DNA from: Mariniphaga sp963747515
GTDB taxonomy: Bacteria; Bacteroidota; Bacteroidia; Bacteroidales; Prolixibacteraceae
Reading direction: 5' to 3'
DNA length: 64,000 nucleotides
Assembly (NCBI GenBank): GCA_963747515.1
Contig: CAVVFN010000002.1
Coordinates: forward strand, 372,001 to 436,000
Shown here: in pieces, positions 34,626-43,898 of the stretch
How the letters are laid out: each line of letters starts with the position of its first letter
Position numbering within the stretch: position 1 is the first letter of the stretch
Position numbers and translations under genes: made by a program
Notes under the pieces: model-generated
Told to the model about the DNA's origin: nothing
Seen by the model: the letters and a program-made list of their open reading frames with translations, nothing else
The model's database searches: none

Positions 34626-36275
34626 ATGAAAAAATTATTTTTAATCTTTATAGTATTCTCGCTGATTCTGACCTCATGTTCCGATTGGTTAGATATCAAC
34701 GAAGATCCGAATAATCCAACGGAAATGCAGATCAATAAGATTCTTCCGGGGGTATATTTTGACATTGCTGCCGATTTTGGATTGGATTATGGCAACCTGG
34801 GTTATGTGGCTGCTGTTTACACGCATCAGCTTACAACACGCGAAAGCTACGACCAATATGGGGTATTGGGCTCGTCTTATGCAGTTGAAACTTTTTGGGA
34901 CGATTTATATACCGGGCCGCTCCAGGATTTGGAGGTACTGATTGATTTGGCTGAAGATGAAGAAATACAAAATACCTATTATGCAGGCATAGCAAAAGTG
35001 ATGAAGGTATATATCTACAGCCAGATGGTTGATTTATGGGGAGATATACCTTATACTGAAGCAAACGAAGTAGATAATTTTAATCCTAAATTTGACGATC
35101 AGAAAGCCATTTATACTTCTCTGTTTGCTCTGCTGGAAGAGGCGATTGCAGATTTACAAAACGAGGAAGCTGTGAATTTTAATGTTCCGGGGAGCGATGA
35201 CCTTATTTATGGGGGAAATATGGATAAATGGGTAAAGGCCGCAAAATCGCTTCAGTTGGTAATGTATAATAAAGTTCAGTTTACCGATTTGTATGATCAA
35301 AGCAAAGTTAATGCACTGTTGGAGGATGAGCTGATTGGACCGGATGATAATTTTATGGTTCCGTTTGGCACGTCGGTGGCTCCCGATAACAGGAACCCAG
35401 CTTTTGTGTCGGAATATGCAGGAGGTCAGATAAGTAATTACATCAGCCCCTGGTTTTATGAAATATTAAAGGGAGAGAATGATAATATTTTTGTTGGGAT
35501 TGAAGATCCCCGTATTCCTTATTATTTTGCGGAACAACTGGATGAAGATAATCCGGAAACAGAAACATTACCGGAATACAGGAATGGATATTTTGTTTCC
35601 ATTTATTTTGGTTCAGTAGGCTCCCACCGTGATGGTTCAGGACGGAAAACCTTCACCATGATGGGGCTTTACCCGGTTGGAGGTGCATTTAACAATGATC
35701 CTACCCTCGATCGTTCAGCAGCATTGGGAATTTCTGCCGGTACTGGCGCTGCGCCTTTCCGGATGATTACCAATGCGGATATTCTTTATGTGAAAGCAGA
35801 ACTGGCATTAAAAGGAAAAAATCCGGGAGCCGATGCAGGAGCACTTCTTGAAGATGCGATTAACGCTTCTTTCAGTTTGGTTGACCGCGTTACTGAAATG
35901 GCAGGAGCTGATGCACCTGCAATTAAAGGTTCAGGAGCAGATACAACTTATGTTAATTCTGTAATGACACTTTATAATAATGCCAGTGATGAAAGAAAGT
36001 TGGAAATTATTATGACTCAAAAATGGATTTCCCTGTTTGGTACGCCTATTGAAACCTATAATGATTACAGGCGGACAGGGTATCCGGTGTTGTTTGATCC
36101 GAATACTATGGGAGCGATTGCTGATGGCGGGCCTGATGGAAGCGGACAGGTTCCGGTACAGTCGAGCCGTGCCTATGCCCTTTCTTTCCCATACAGTGCA
36201 GATGAATTGTCCCTGAATAGTAATGCGCCGGCTCAAAAAAATATCTCTCAGTATAAAATCTTCTGGGATAATTAG
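34626..36275 (+). CDS. SusD/RagB-like nutrient-binding lipoprotein
   Basis: I start at ATG 34626 (MKKLFLIFIVF), which places the lipobox LTSC correctly; an upstream start at 34617 only adds three residues. The mature protein starts CSDWLDINEDPNNPTEM, the hallmark of the SusD-like 2 group, and continues with TPR-type helices (KVMKVYIYSQMVDLWGDIPYTEA). It forms the lid of the SusC transporter on the cell surface. C-terminal motifs WISLFGTPIETYNDYRRTGYP are typical. It lies in an operon between susC and the third lipoprotein. Confidence 0.92.
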   Translation: MKKLFLIFIVFSLILTSCSDWLDINEDPNNPTEMQINKILPGVYFDIAADFGLDYGNLGYVAAVYTHQLTTRESYDQYGVLGSSYAVETFWDDLYTGPLQDLEVLIDLAEDEEIQNTYYAGIAKVMKVYIYSQMVDLWGDIPYTEANEVDNFNPKFDDQKAIYTSLFALLEEAIADLQNEEAVNFNVPGSDDLIYGGNMDKWVKAAKSLQLVMYNKVQFTDLYDQSKVNALLEDELIGPDDNFMVPFGTSVAPDNRNPAFVSEYAGGQISNYISPWFYEILKGENDNIFVGIEDPRIPYYFAEQLDEDNPETETLPEYRNGYFVSIYFGSVGSHRDGSGRKTFTMMGLYPVGGAFNNDPTLDRSAALGISAGTGAAPFRMITNADILYVKAELALKGKNPGADAGALLEDAINASFSLVDRVTEMAGADAPAIKGSGADTTYVNSVMTLYNNASDERKLEIIMTQKWISLFGTPIETYNDYRRTGYPVLFDPNTMGAIADGGPDGSGQVPVQSSRAYALSFPYSADELSLNSNAPAQKNISQYKIFWDN

Positions 36276-36297
36276 TAAACTTTAAAATTTTAACGAT

Positions 36298-37221
36298 ATG
36301 AAGTCGATTTATTATATAATCATGCTTTTGGTTGGTGTCATTATTCTGAATGGATGTGAGACCGACGAGAATGGACCTATGCCTGACACTTTCGAAGAAG
36401 GGGGAGTGGCTTATATGGTTATGGATACTACAACATCTACAATTATTTTACCGGGAAACCTTGATGCTTTTGTTGTAGAAGGAAAGATTGATGTGCTTTT
36501 TGAGCCTCAGTTTGATAAGCTTATGCTGATGGTAGCTTATAATGGAGATCATACCAATGCGGGTTTATTAATTGATGATATTACTTCGCTGCCATTCTCT
36601 TTTTCTGTTAATATGGATGATGTTATTGAAGCTGTACCTCAGTTAAATTCCAGAGAAGATATTGACTACAGTGATTACCTGACGTTTTATGTCAATATGG
36701 TAATCGGAGACAAGGTGTATCCGATATATCAAAACATTGGGGGTAAAGAAATCAGAACTGTTGGTTCAGGTTTGATTACTGCCCTTCAGAATTTTGAAAA
36801 CGAAGAGGCAATTACTGATATCAGAATTGATGTTCCATGTCAATATGATGTGGAGGCAGTAACAGGTAGTTACAGGGCAGTTTCTCCTCCTTCCGACTGG
36901 AATGCATCAGGTAGTGTAACTATTACTGCCGATGAAAACGATCCCTATATTGTTTATGTTGCAGGACTGGCAGCTATGGAAGGTCTGGTTGAAGATCAAG
37001 GACCACTAAAAATGATTATAAATCCGGTTGATTTTAGTGTAACTGCTGAAGAAACTGTTCTTGCTTCAGATGTTGCACCTTGGGATTTACCTTATACTGG
37101 ATATAAATATGAAGGAACAGGAAGACTTAATACCTGTAATGGAACGTATACTATGGTTTTTACGATTGGTATAGATCAGGGATCCTGGGGAGCTTATAAT
37201 TTTACGCTTACTAAACAATAA
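36298..37221 (+). CDS. Sus-operon lipoprotein of unknown family
   Basis: The 307-residue protein has a lipobox signal (VIILNGC, Cys20). It starts 22 bases after the SusD gene and precedes the operon terminator, so it is the third Sus component, in the position of SusE/F-type surface binding proteins. The body appears all-beta, with two parts: an N-terminal region (GGVAYMVMDTTTSTIILPG) and a C-terminal half starting near CQYDVEAVTGSYRAV. I recognise no named domain. A surface ligand-binding role is inferred from position. Confidence 0.7.
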   Translation: MKSIYYIIMLLVGVIILNGCETDENGPMPDTFEEGGVAYMVMDTTTSTIILPGNLDAFVVEGKIDVLFEPQFDKLMLMVAYNGDHTNAGLLIDDITSLPFSFSVNMDDVIEAVPQLNSREDIDYSDYLTFYVNMVIGDKVYPIYQNIGGKEIRTVGSGLITALQNFENEEAITDIRIDVPCQYDVEAVTGSYRAVSPPSDWNASGSVTITADENDPYIVYVAGLAAMEGLVEDQGPLKMIINPVDFSVTAEETVLASDVAPWDLPYTGYKYEGTGRLNTCNGTYTMVFTIGIDQGSWGAYNFTLTKQ

Positions 37222-37248
37222 AGCTTTAGTAAAATTAAAATGATTCAT

Positions 37249-37285
37249 AAACAGAGGCTGTCTATAAAGGCAGCCTCTGTTTTTA
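37249..37285 (+). terminator. Terminator of the Sus operon
   Basis: Stem ACAGAGGCTG / CAGCCTCTGT with a 10-base loop and a TTTTT tail, 29 bases after the last stop. Confidence 0.9.
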
Positions 37286-37390
37286 TTGCTGCATATGAGT
37301 AAAGTAATGAAATTCCATTAAAAGGATAATCAATTTCACCAGCTTTAGTGGACTAACTTAACTGTTTTTAGGGACGATTTTTAAGAATAA

Positions 37391-37434
37391 ATGTGCAGGT
37401 TTAAATTGGTAGGGGAATCTCCTAAAAGAGGTAT
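37391..37434 (-). repeat. Degenerate duplicate of the 3' coding end of the neighbouring gene
   Basis: The stretch GTGCAGGTTTAAATTGGTAG and what follows parallels 37539-37586 inside the gene at 37461-38720 (encoding PPTDLNLHPN). It lies just beyond that gene's stop, so a small tandem duplication or an older longer copy is likely. Confidence 0.5.
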
Positions 37435-37460
37435 TCTTTTAGTTAAACTGGAATTTGTAT

Positions 37461-38720
37461 TCAGGTTTCTCTTTTCTTCTTTTTAGCAGCAGGAAACAGG
37501 ACATTGTTAAGTATCAGACGGTACCCCGGGGAATTGGGGTGCAGGTTTAAATCGGTAGGCGGGTCTCCCACCAGGTGGCGGTAATCTTCAGGGTCGTGCC
37601 CTCCGTAAAAGGTCCAGAACCCTTTTCCTCTTTCACCATGTATATACCGTGCTTCCCCTGCCGGCTTGTTTTCTCCCATGATAAGTACATTCGGTTTTAT
37701 GACTTCTTTATGGAATGCCGTAGTCTGGCCCATAAATCCTTTTATCATTTTCTGGTGGTTTTGGCACAACATGGTGGGTATGGGATCCCATTTGGCAGAA
37801 AATTCAAAAAGGGTAAAAAAATCGTTTTCCCTAATTACCCGACGGCTTTCCGTTACATCGATATTTGAAAATTCATATACATTTGGATCCATTTCCAGCC
37901 GGAAGTTTTCAAAGGCAAAAGTTTTGGAATAATCCAGCCTATCCTGTGCCTGCGGGTCGGCAGGATCGCCATCGAACATGGGGCCTGCAATATCGATTCC
38001 GGTAGCTGCCCTGGCTATATCGTAGGTGTCGGTAGCGGCACACATGGCAAACAAAAATCCACCGTTTAAAACATATTTATCCATTTCACGGGTGACAAAT
38101 GATTTCATTTCGGAGACCTTCAGAAACCCAAGCTTTGCTGCCAGTTCTTTATTAATGCTTACTTCCTGCTGATACCAGGGCATATGCTGATAAGTTCTCC
38201 AGAATTTACCAAACTGCCCTGTGAAATCTTCGTGATGGAGGTGGAGCCAGTCGTATTCAGAAAGTTTACCGTTCAGAATTTCTTCATCATATATAACATC
38301 ATATTCAATTTCGGCATAGGTAAGTACCAGGGTTACCGCATCATCCCAGGGTAACTTATTGGGAGGAGTATATACTGCTATTTTTGGCGCTTTATTCATA
38401 CTTACAGCATCCTGATTGACTTCGGGCCGGGCAATTTCATTTAACAGGGCAGAAGCCTGTGCATCAGTTAAGGTTTCAAAGGATACTCCTCTGACTACAC
38501 ACTCATTCTCTATTTCGGGATGATGTTGCATAAGAAAACTTCCTCCTCGGTAATTCAGCAACCATTTTACTTCCATATCCTGTTGAAGAACCCAATATGC
38601 CAACCCATACGATTTAAGATGGTCATGTTGCTTCTCGTCCATTGGTATCAGTAAAGAGATAGCCTGTGTCTGAATTACAAACAGCAGGATGATTATCGTA
38701 AATAAAATCTTTGTTTTCAT
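37461..38720 (-). CDS. Secreted protein of the group often labelled asparagine synthetase B
   Basis: The 419-residue protein has a signal peptide (MKTKILFTIIILLFVIQTQA). It shows no asparagine synthetase motifs (no N-terminal Cys, no PP-loop), so that common database label is unsupported. The middle region (KIAVYTPPNKLPWDDAVTLVL, LHLHHEDFTGQFG, VLNGGFLFAMCAATD) resembles a class I amidotransferase-like flavodoxin fold with a Cys in FAMCAATD. The C-terminal part includes WTFYGGHDPEDY. Function unknown. Its leader with an inverted CATCCG/CGGATG repeat recurs at 24401. Confidence 0.65.
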   Translation of the reverse strand: MKTKILFTIIILLFVIQTQAISLLIPMDEKQHDHLKSYGLAYWVLQQDMEVKWLLNYRGGSFLMQHHPEIENECVVRGVSFETLTDAQASALLNEIARPEVNQDAVSMNKAPKIAVYTPPNKLPWDDAVTLVLTYAEIEYDVIYDEEILNGKLSEYDWLHLHHEDFTGQFGKFWRTYQHMPWYQQEVSINKELAAKLGFLKVSEMKSFVTREMDKYVLNGGFLFAMCAATDTYDIARAATGIDIAGPMFDGDPADPQAQDRLDYSKTFAFENFRLEMDPNVYEFSNIDVTESRRVIRENDFFTLFEFSAKWDPIPTMLCQNHQKMIKGFMGQTTAFHKEVIKPNVLIMGENKPAGEARYIHGERGKGFWTFYGGHDPEDYRHLVGDPPTDLNLHPNSPGYRLILNNVLFPAAKKKKRET

Positions 38721-38757
38721 CCGTATAAATTTTAATTTTTTAATGGTCGGATGGAAT
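38711..38757 (-). promoter_or_regulatory. Leader with inverted CATCCG/CGGATG repeat
   Basis: Upstream of the gene at 37461-38720, CCATCCG and CGGATG flank an AT-rich centre and overlap the start codon. The same arrangement recurs at 24401-24446. It may be an operator or a translation-blocking hairpin. Confidence 0.4.
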
Positions 38758-38976
38758 CCCTATGTTTTAGAGGGTTTAGTTTAAATGGATGAGTATCTGA
38801 AAAACATCTGGATTTCATAATTGCTTTATTCCAATAATTAACAAAGATGAAACATTTCCGGGGCTTTTTCAAAGGCAATTCAGTTAAATTTTGTTTTATT
38901 GATTTAGTTGTTGTTATCAATCGGGTAAGGGTCAGGAATTACCGGAGAATTTTACCCGGTAACCGGATTGCCGTTT

Positions 38977-40524
38977 TTAAAAAGGAACATCCTGATTCTG
39001 ACCTTTATCGAAATGATGGTTGCCTGAAATACCGGCACCTGATGCATTTTCTTCTTCTTCCTGGTTCATTTTTGAACTAAATGTCTTGGACGAGTTAAAG
39101 CCATCACTAAAGCTTGTTCCCATGTCGCTGAATTTAGCCAGTTCTTTTTTAAATGAAAGATGAACATCGCCGGTTGCACCATTTCGGTGCTTGGCTATAA
39201 TAATTTCTGCTACTCCCATCAGCGAATTTCCTGAATCGTCTTCAGTAATTCCATAATATTCCGGCCGGTGAATAAAGGTAACAATATCGGCATCTTGTTC
39301 AATGGCTCCCGATTCACGAAGGTCGGAAAGCTGGGGACGCTTTCCTTCCCGTGATTCAACCGATCGGTTAAGCTGGGAAAGAGCCAGAATGGGTATGTTC
39401 AGTTCTTTGGCAATAGCCTTAAGTGAGCGGGAAATGGAGCTTACTTCCTGTTCGCGGCTTCCGCGGTTATCGGAACCGGCGGTCATCAATTGCAGGTAAT
39501 CCACAATTACTACCTGTACATCGTGCTGCATTTTAAGCCGGCGGCATTTTGCCCTGAATTCAAATATAGAAAGGGCGGGTGTGTCGTCAATAAAAATTGG
39601 CGCTTTTTCAAGGTTGGATATTTTACGGTTTAAATGTTCCCATTCGTAGTTTTCGAGTCTTCCTGTTTTTAGCTTATCATTTCCAAGTTCCGTTTCAGAG
39701 GAAATGAGTCGGTTTACAAGCTGCAGAGAAGACATCTCCAGTGAAAAAATGGCAACTGTACGGTTATGGTCTACTGCCATATTGCGTGCCATACTGAGTA
39801 CAAAAGCAGTTTTTCCCATTGAAGGACGTGCAGCAACAATTATTAAATCGGTTTTTTGCCAACCTGAGGTTATACGGTCGAGGGCAGTAAATCCGGAAGG
39901 CACACCGCTAAGCCCGTCTTTTTGATGCCTGGCTTTTTCTATTTGCAGAATGGCTTCATTTAATACAGGCTTAATGGGAACAGTTTCTTTTTTAATGTTT
40001 CTTTCAGCGACCTGGAATAGAGATGATTCCGAAAAGTCAATCAAATCATCCACGTCAAGAGTATCATCATACGACCTGGTTTGTATTTCAGAAGAAACTC
40101 TGATCAGCTCACGCTGAATAAATTTTTGGGCAATTATCCGGGCATGGAATTCAATATGGGCAGCTGAAGCCACTCGACGGGTAAGTTGGGTAATATAACC
40201 CGGGCCTCCCACTACCTCCAACTGTTCACGGTCTTTTAATTCCTGTGTAACCATAAGGAGGTCAACAGGTTTTTCATGTGTAGAAAGTTCTTTTATTGCT
40301 TCAAATATTTTCTGATGTTCTTCTTTATAAAAGCTGGAAGTATCAATAATATCGGCTACAGTCACATAGGCATCACGCTCCAGCATAAGGGCACCCAAAA
40401 CAGCTTCTTCTACCTCTATGGCCTGAGGAGGCAGCTTTCCGTACTGAGCATTGATATCGTCAATCGACATCCCGGATTGATGTTTGGGGGAGTTGAAATT
40501 TCTTGTTTTTTTATCGGTTCCCAT
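38977..40524 (-). CDS. dnaB: Replicative DNA helicase
   Basis: The 515-residue protein has the DnaB N-terminal helical domain (PPQAIEVEEAVLGALMLE) and the RecA-like core: Walker A VAARPSMGKTAFVLSMA, Walker B VVIVDYLQLM, and LSRSVESREGKRPQLSDLRESGAIEQDAD near residue 380. It unwinds DNA at the replication fork. The C-terminal tail (about 60 residues, SDGFNSSKTFSS, GAGISGNHHFDKGQNQD) is flexible. It seems to be a single-gene unit. Confidence 0.95.
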   Translation of the reverse strand: MGTDKKTRNFNSPKHQSGMSIDDINAQYGKLPPQAIEVEEAVLGALMLERDAYVTVADIIDTSSFYKEEHQKIFEAIKELSTHEKPVDLLMVTQELKDREQLEVVGGPGYITQLTRRVASAAHIEFHARIIAQKFIQRELIRVSSEIQTRSYDDTLDVDDLIDFSESSLFQVAERNIKKETVPIKPVLNEAILQIEKARHQKDGLSGVPSGFTALDRITSGWQKTDLIIVAARPSMGKTAFVLSMARNMAVDHNRTVAIFSLEMSSLQLVNRLISSETELGNDKLKTGRLENYEWEHLNRKISNLEKAPIFIDDTPALSIFEFRAKCRRLKMQHDVQVVIVDYLQLMTAGSDNRGSREQEVSSISRSLKAIAKELNIPILALSQLNRSVESREGKRPQLSDLRESGAIEQDADIVTFIHRPEYYGITEDDSGNSLMGVAEIIIAKHRNGATGDVHLSFKKELAKFSDMGTSFSDGFNSSKTFSSKMNQEEEENASGAGISGNHHFDKGQNQDVPF

Positions 40525-40658
40525 GATACTTATTTTGTTTTACAGCCCCGGTACTTCAGCGTATGATTTTTGTTTTCCGGGGCCTAAAATTACAAAATAA
40601 CCTCAGGGGTGAGCCAATTTAAAAAGTTTAGTTGTTAACTGATTTTATCCACAAATGT

Positions 40659-41651
40659 TTATTGTTTTTTCATAAGTTTTTCTTCAATGATTTGCGAAAG
40701 AATATCGGTTAATGAAAGTCCCATGGCTTTTATTTGCTGAGGAATGAAACTGGTGGCAGTCATACCGGGTGTAGTATTGACTTCAAGGAAGTAGAATTCT
40801 TCTTTGTTTAAAATGAAATCTACCCGCGCAATACCTGAACACTGACAGAGGTTATAAATTCGGGCACTTAGTTGCCGGCATTTATCGTACAGATGCTTTG
40901 GCAGTCGTGCAGGTGTAATTTCAGCAGTTGCTCCGGGAGTATATTTTGCTTCAAAATCAAAAAATTCATTTTTTGGGATGATTTCTGTAACCGGGAAAAT
41001 AAGCGTGTCATTTTGAAATTGCACCAGGCCACATGTAAATTCAGCACCTTGAACAAATTCTTCTATCAGGGCATCGTTGCTTTCGTTCCATGCTTTATCC
41101 AATGCTGAAAGCAGATCGTCTTCATTTTTCACCTTGGTAACACCAAAGCTGGAGCCACCGGAATTGGGTTTCACAAATAAAGGAAGCCCCAGGTCTTTAA
41201 CGATATGGGCAACATCTACGTGTTCTTTTCTGTTAACCTTTACAGATTTGGCCATTTTAATGCCAAAATTCCTAAGATAATTGTTACAAAACCATTTATT
41301 GAAAGTGAGAGATGAAGCGTGAACATTGCTGGTAGAATAAGGAATTCCAAGCAGTTCGAAATACCCCTGCAGGATACCGTCTTCTCCTGGTGTCCCATGG
41401 ATTGTAATATAAACAAAATCGAACCGGTGCTTTATTCCGTTAAGGCTGAAGCTGAAGTCGTTTTTATCAATAACGGTCAACTTTTCTTCATTAGTGGTTA
41501 CCATCCATTCATTGCCCTTCATATGCACAAGCCATGGAGTAAATTTTTGTTTATCAATTGCGGCAAAAACATTGGCGCCGCTTTTAACCGATACAATATA
41601 TTCCGATGAATCGCCACCGGCTAAAACTGCTACATTTGGTTTACTGTTCAT
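40659..41651 (-). CDS. ddl: D-alanine--D-alanine ligase
   Basis: I start at ATG 41651 (MNSKPNVAVLAGGDSSEY), four residues after the longest frame. The protein of about 330 residues has an ATP-grasp fold with VYITIHGTPGEDGILQGYFELL, PLFVKPNSGGSSFGVTKV, ALIEEFVQGAEFTCG and FLEVNTTPGMTATSFIP. It makes the D-Ala-D-Ala dipeptide for peptidoglycan. It overlaps rluD by 11 bases and is the last gene of the PASTA-rluD-ddl operon. Confidence 0.95.
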   Translation of the reverse strand: MNSKPNVAVLAGGDSSEYIVSVKSGANVFAAIDKQKFTPWLVHMKGNEWMVTTNEEKLTVIDKNDFSFSLNGIKHRFDFVYITIHGTPGEDGILQGYFELLGIPYSTSNVHASSLTFNKWFCNNYLRNFGIKMAKSVKVNRKEHVDVAHIVKDLGLPLFVKPNSGGSSFGVTKVKNEDDLLSALDKAWNESNDALIEEFVQGAEFTCGLVQFQNDTLIFPVTEIIPKNEFFDFEAKYTPGATAEITPARLPKHLYDKCRQLSARIYNLCQCSGIARVDFILNKEEFYFLEVNTTPGMTATSFIPQQIKAMGLSLTDILSQIIEEKLMKKQ

Positions 41652-42693
41652 TTCTGTTTGCAATATAATTTTCCCATTTAATAATTACTGTTGACATATC
41701 CTCCGGCAGCTCCGAATTAAATATCATGTTTTCGCCTGTTTCGGGATGTTTAAAACCCAGTGTTTTGGCATGCAGCGCCTGACGCGGCAGTATTTTGAAG
41801 CAATTATGCACAAATTGTTTGTATTTGGTAAAAGTAGTTCCACGAAGGATTTGGTCGCCACCATAAGTGGAATCGTTGAACAAGGGGTGGTTGATGTATT
41901 TCATGTGAACCCTTATCTGATGAGTTCTGCCAGTTTCCAGGCGGCATTCCACCATGCTGACGTAACCAATCGTTTTTAAAACAGAATAATGTGTAACTGC
42001 ATGTTTACCATACTCGCCCTCAGGAAAAACAGTAAATACCTGTCTGTTTTTAAGACTGCGGCCAATGTTTCCTGTAATGGTACCTTCCTGCTCTTTTGGA
42101 ATTCCCCAAACCAGGGCATGGTAACGGCGTTCGGTTGATTTTTCAAAAAACTGAAGTGCCAGATTTATCTTTGCCTTTTCTGTTTTTGCCACAACCATTA
42201 ATCCCGATGTATCCTTGTCAATTCGGTGTACCAGACCAGGGCGGGGATCTTCGCTTTTAAATAAGGATAAATCCTTATAATACCAGGCAAGAGCATTTAC
42301 AAGTGTCCCGGTATAATTCCCGTGACCTGGATGTACAACCAGTCCGGCAGGTTTATTTAATACAATTAGATGCTGGTCTTCAAAAACTATATTTAATGGA
42401 ATATCTTCGGGAATGATCTTCAGCTCACGCCGGGGGTATTCCATCACTATCCGGATTTCATCATTTGGTTTAACAGTGTAATTCACCTTTACCGGTTTGT
42501 TATTAACCAGGATATTTCCGGCTTCAGCAGCAGCCTGAATTTTACTGCGCGATACATTATTGATTCGGTTCGAAAGAAATTTATCAATGCGTAATTGTGA
42601 TTGCCCCGGATCTACAGTGAATCGGTAATGCTCAAATAAACCATCATCCTCCGGTTCGCCTTTATTGTCCTTATCTTCCAGATAAATAGTCAT
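41641..42693 (-). CDS. rluD: RluA-family 23S rRNA pseudouridine synthase
   Basis: The 350-residue protein has an N-terminal S4 RNA-binding domain (RIDKFLSNRINNVSRSKIQAA) and the catalytic domain with LIVLNKPAGLVVHPGHG, GLVHRIDKDTSGLMVVAKT (catalytic Asp in HRIDKDTSG) and LETGRTHQIRVHM. It isomerises uridines in 23S rRNA, by family RluD-type sites. It lies 17 bases after the PASTA gene and overlaps ddl, an arrangement common in Bacteroidota. Confidence 0.92.
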   Translation of the reverse strand: MTIYLEDKDNKGEPEDDGLFEHYRFTVDPGQSQLRIDKFLSNRINNVSRSKIQAAAEAGNILVNNKPVKVNYTVKPNDEIRIVMEYPRRELKIIPEDIPLNIVFEDQHLIVLNKPAGLVVHPGHGNYTGTLVNALAWYYKDLSLFKSEDPRPGLVHRIDKDTSGLMVVAKTEKAKINLALQFFEKSTERRYHALVWGIPKEQEGTITGNIGRSLKNRQVFTVFPEGEYGKHAVTHYSVLKTIGYVSMVECRLETGRTHQIRVHMKYINHPLFNDSTYGGDQILRGTTFTKYKQFVHNCFKILPRQALHAKTLGFKHPETGENMIFNSELPEDMSTVIIKWENYIANRNEQ

Positions 42694-42710
42694 AATTAGA
42701 AATTAGTTTC

Positions 42711-43502
42711 TTATTCATCGGGAATTTTTAGTGAATCAACTGTCACCCATAAATCGATGAATGAACCCAACAGTACAGATGAGTTATTATCAGGACTGGG
42801 TCTTTGTCGCCAAACTCTGGCCTCCAGTGAATCAGTTCCTGTAACAACGGAGTTGTCGAAAATTACTACTCCGGTATTTAGCATGGCATTTGTAATGGTT
42901 TCTTCAGCATCGGTTAAAATGAGGCCCTTTAAATCAGGAAGTGGAGTGAATATATTTCCCTGGGCACGTCCAATCACCAAATCGATGTTGGAACCTTTCG
43001 GTAGAATCTGGCCTGGTTTTACAATTTGTGAATCGAGCTGGACCTCCAAAACAAGGTTGTTGAACTGAGAAGGTCTGTACATAATTTGACCAACCTGAAG
43101 GCCGCTGTTTTCTATTAAAACCTGTGCCTGGCGGAATGATATATCTGTAAGTTGCGGAACAGTAACCATTTCGGGTTGAGTAGAATTTATGGAAACAAAA
43201 ATAATGCGGTCCTGCTTGATGCCGTGTCCTGCTTCAGGCAATTGATCTACAATCACCCCGGGTGGGGTATCCTCTACAAACACAGAATCAATAACTTCAA
43301 TTCTCATGTTGTTGTTTAGTGCGATTTTCTTTGCTTCCTGCTGACTCATACCTGAAAAATCAGGAACTGGATGTGACTGGCCATGGCGGGTATAAATTTC
43401 CAGCCCCTTTAGAGTTAGAAAAATAAGCACCAGTACAATTGCTATAGCTATAGCAAGTTGAATCAGGAAAGTACGGCTGGTAAGAAACCTCGATGAACGC
43501 AT
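42711..43502 (-). CDS. Membrane-anchored PASTA-domain protein
   Basis: I place the start at ATG 43502 (MRSSRFLTSRTF) because the upstream 24 residues of the longest frame look non-coding. The protein of about 263 residues has one N-terminal membrane helix (LIQLAIAIAIVLVLIFLTL) and three PASTA repeats (PVPDFSGMSQQEAKKIA, TVPQLTDISFRQAQVLIE, PLPDLKGLILTDAEETI). PASTA domains sense peptidoglycan or muropeptides; with no kinase attached here, it may assist cell-wall assembly, in line with the co-operonic ddl. Confidence 0.85.
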   Translation of the reverse strand: MRSSRFLTSRTFLIQLAIAIAIVLVLIFLTLKGLEIYTRHGQSHPVPDFSGMSQQEAKKIALNNNMRIEVIDSVFVEDTPPGVIVDQLPEAGHGIKQDRIIFVSINSTQPEMVTVPQLTDISFRQAQVLIENSGLQVGQIMYRPSQFNNLVLEVQLDSQIVKPGQILPKGSNIDLVIGRAQGNIFTPLPDLKGLILTDAEETITNAMLNTGVVIFDNSVVTGTDSLEARVWRQRPSPDNNSSVLLGSFIDLWVTVDSLKIPDE

Positions 43503-43632
43503 ACTCTTATTTGTTTCCAATGATTTGATTGGTAAAACAACGAAAAACAAAGAAATTATGTTGCATATAAACACGAAAAGGTAAAGAATTGTAACTCTTT
43601 ACCTTCTCCCTATACACAGATATTAGGATAAA

Positions 43633-43791
43633 TTATTTTTTATGCCTTGGTTCGTCGGAAACTGTCAGTTTTTTGCGCCCTTTTGCGCGGCGTGCTTTCA
43701 AAACTTTCCTGCCGTTTGCTGTAGCCATTCTTTCCCTGAAGCCGTGTTTGTTTTTTCTTTTTCTGTTCGATGGCTGAAATGTTCTCTTCAT
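43633..43791 (-). CDS. rpmH: Ribosomal protein L34
   Basis: The short gene encodes 52 residues: MKRTFQPSNRKRKNKHGFRE, RMATANGRKVLKARRAKGRK and a tail KLTVSDEPRHKK. The first 44 residues match L34 almost everywhere; the tail is a Bacteroidota-like extension. L34 binds 23S rRNA in the large subunit. It has its own promoter-like element (43837-43867) and stands apart from the PASTA operon. It is shorter than the other genes and easily missed. Confidence 0.97.
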   Translation of the reverse strand: MKRTFQPSNRKRKNKHGFRERMATANGRKVLKARRAKGRKKLTVSDEPRHKK

Positions 43792-43836
43792 CGTTGCTTA
43801 TTTTTCTAATTATTACTGACTTAAATTTTAGGACTG

Positions 43837-43867
43837 CAAAAATAGCTGTTTTTTTAATTCTTCCAAG
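43837..43867 (-). promoter_or_regulatory. Promoter of rpmH
   Basis: On the minus strand CTTG (43867-43864), 19 bases, then TATTTTTG (43844-43837) fit the Bacteroidota pattern with one mismatch. The transcript would start near 43830, about 40 bases before the ATG. Confidence 0.65.
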
Positions 43868-43898
43868 TGACTCCCTGTTTTTCTTTTTATGAGGATTG

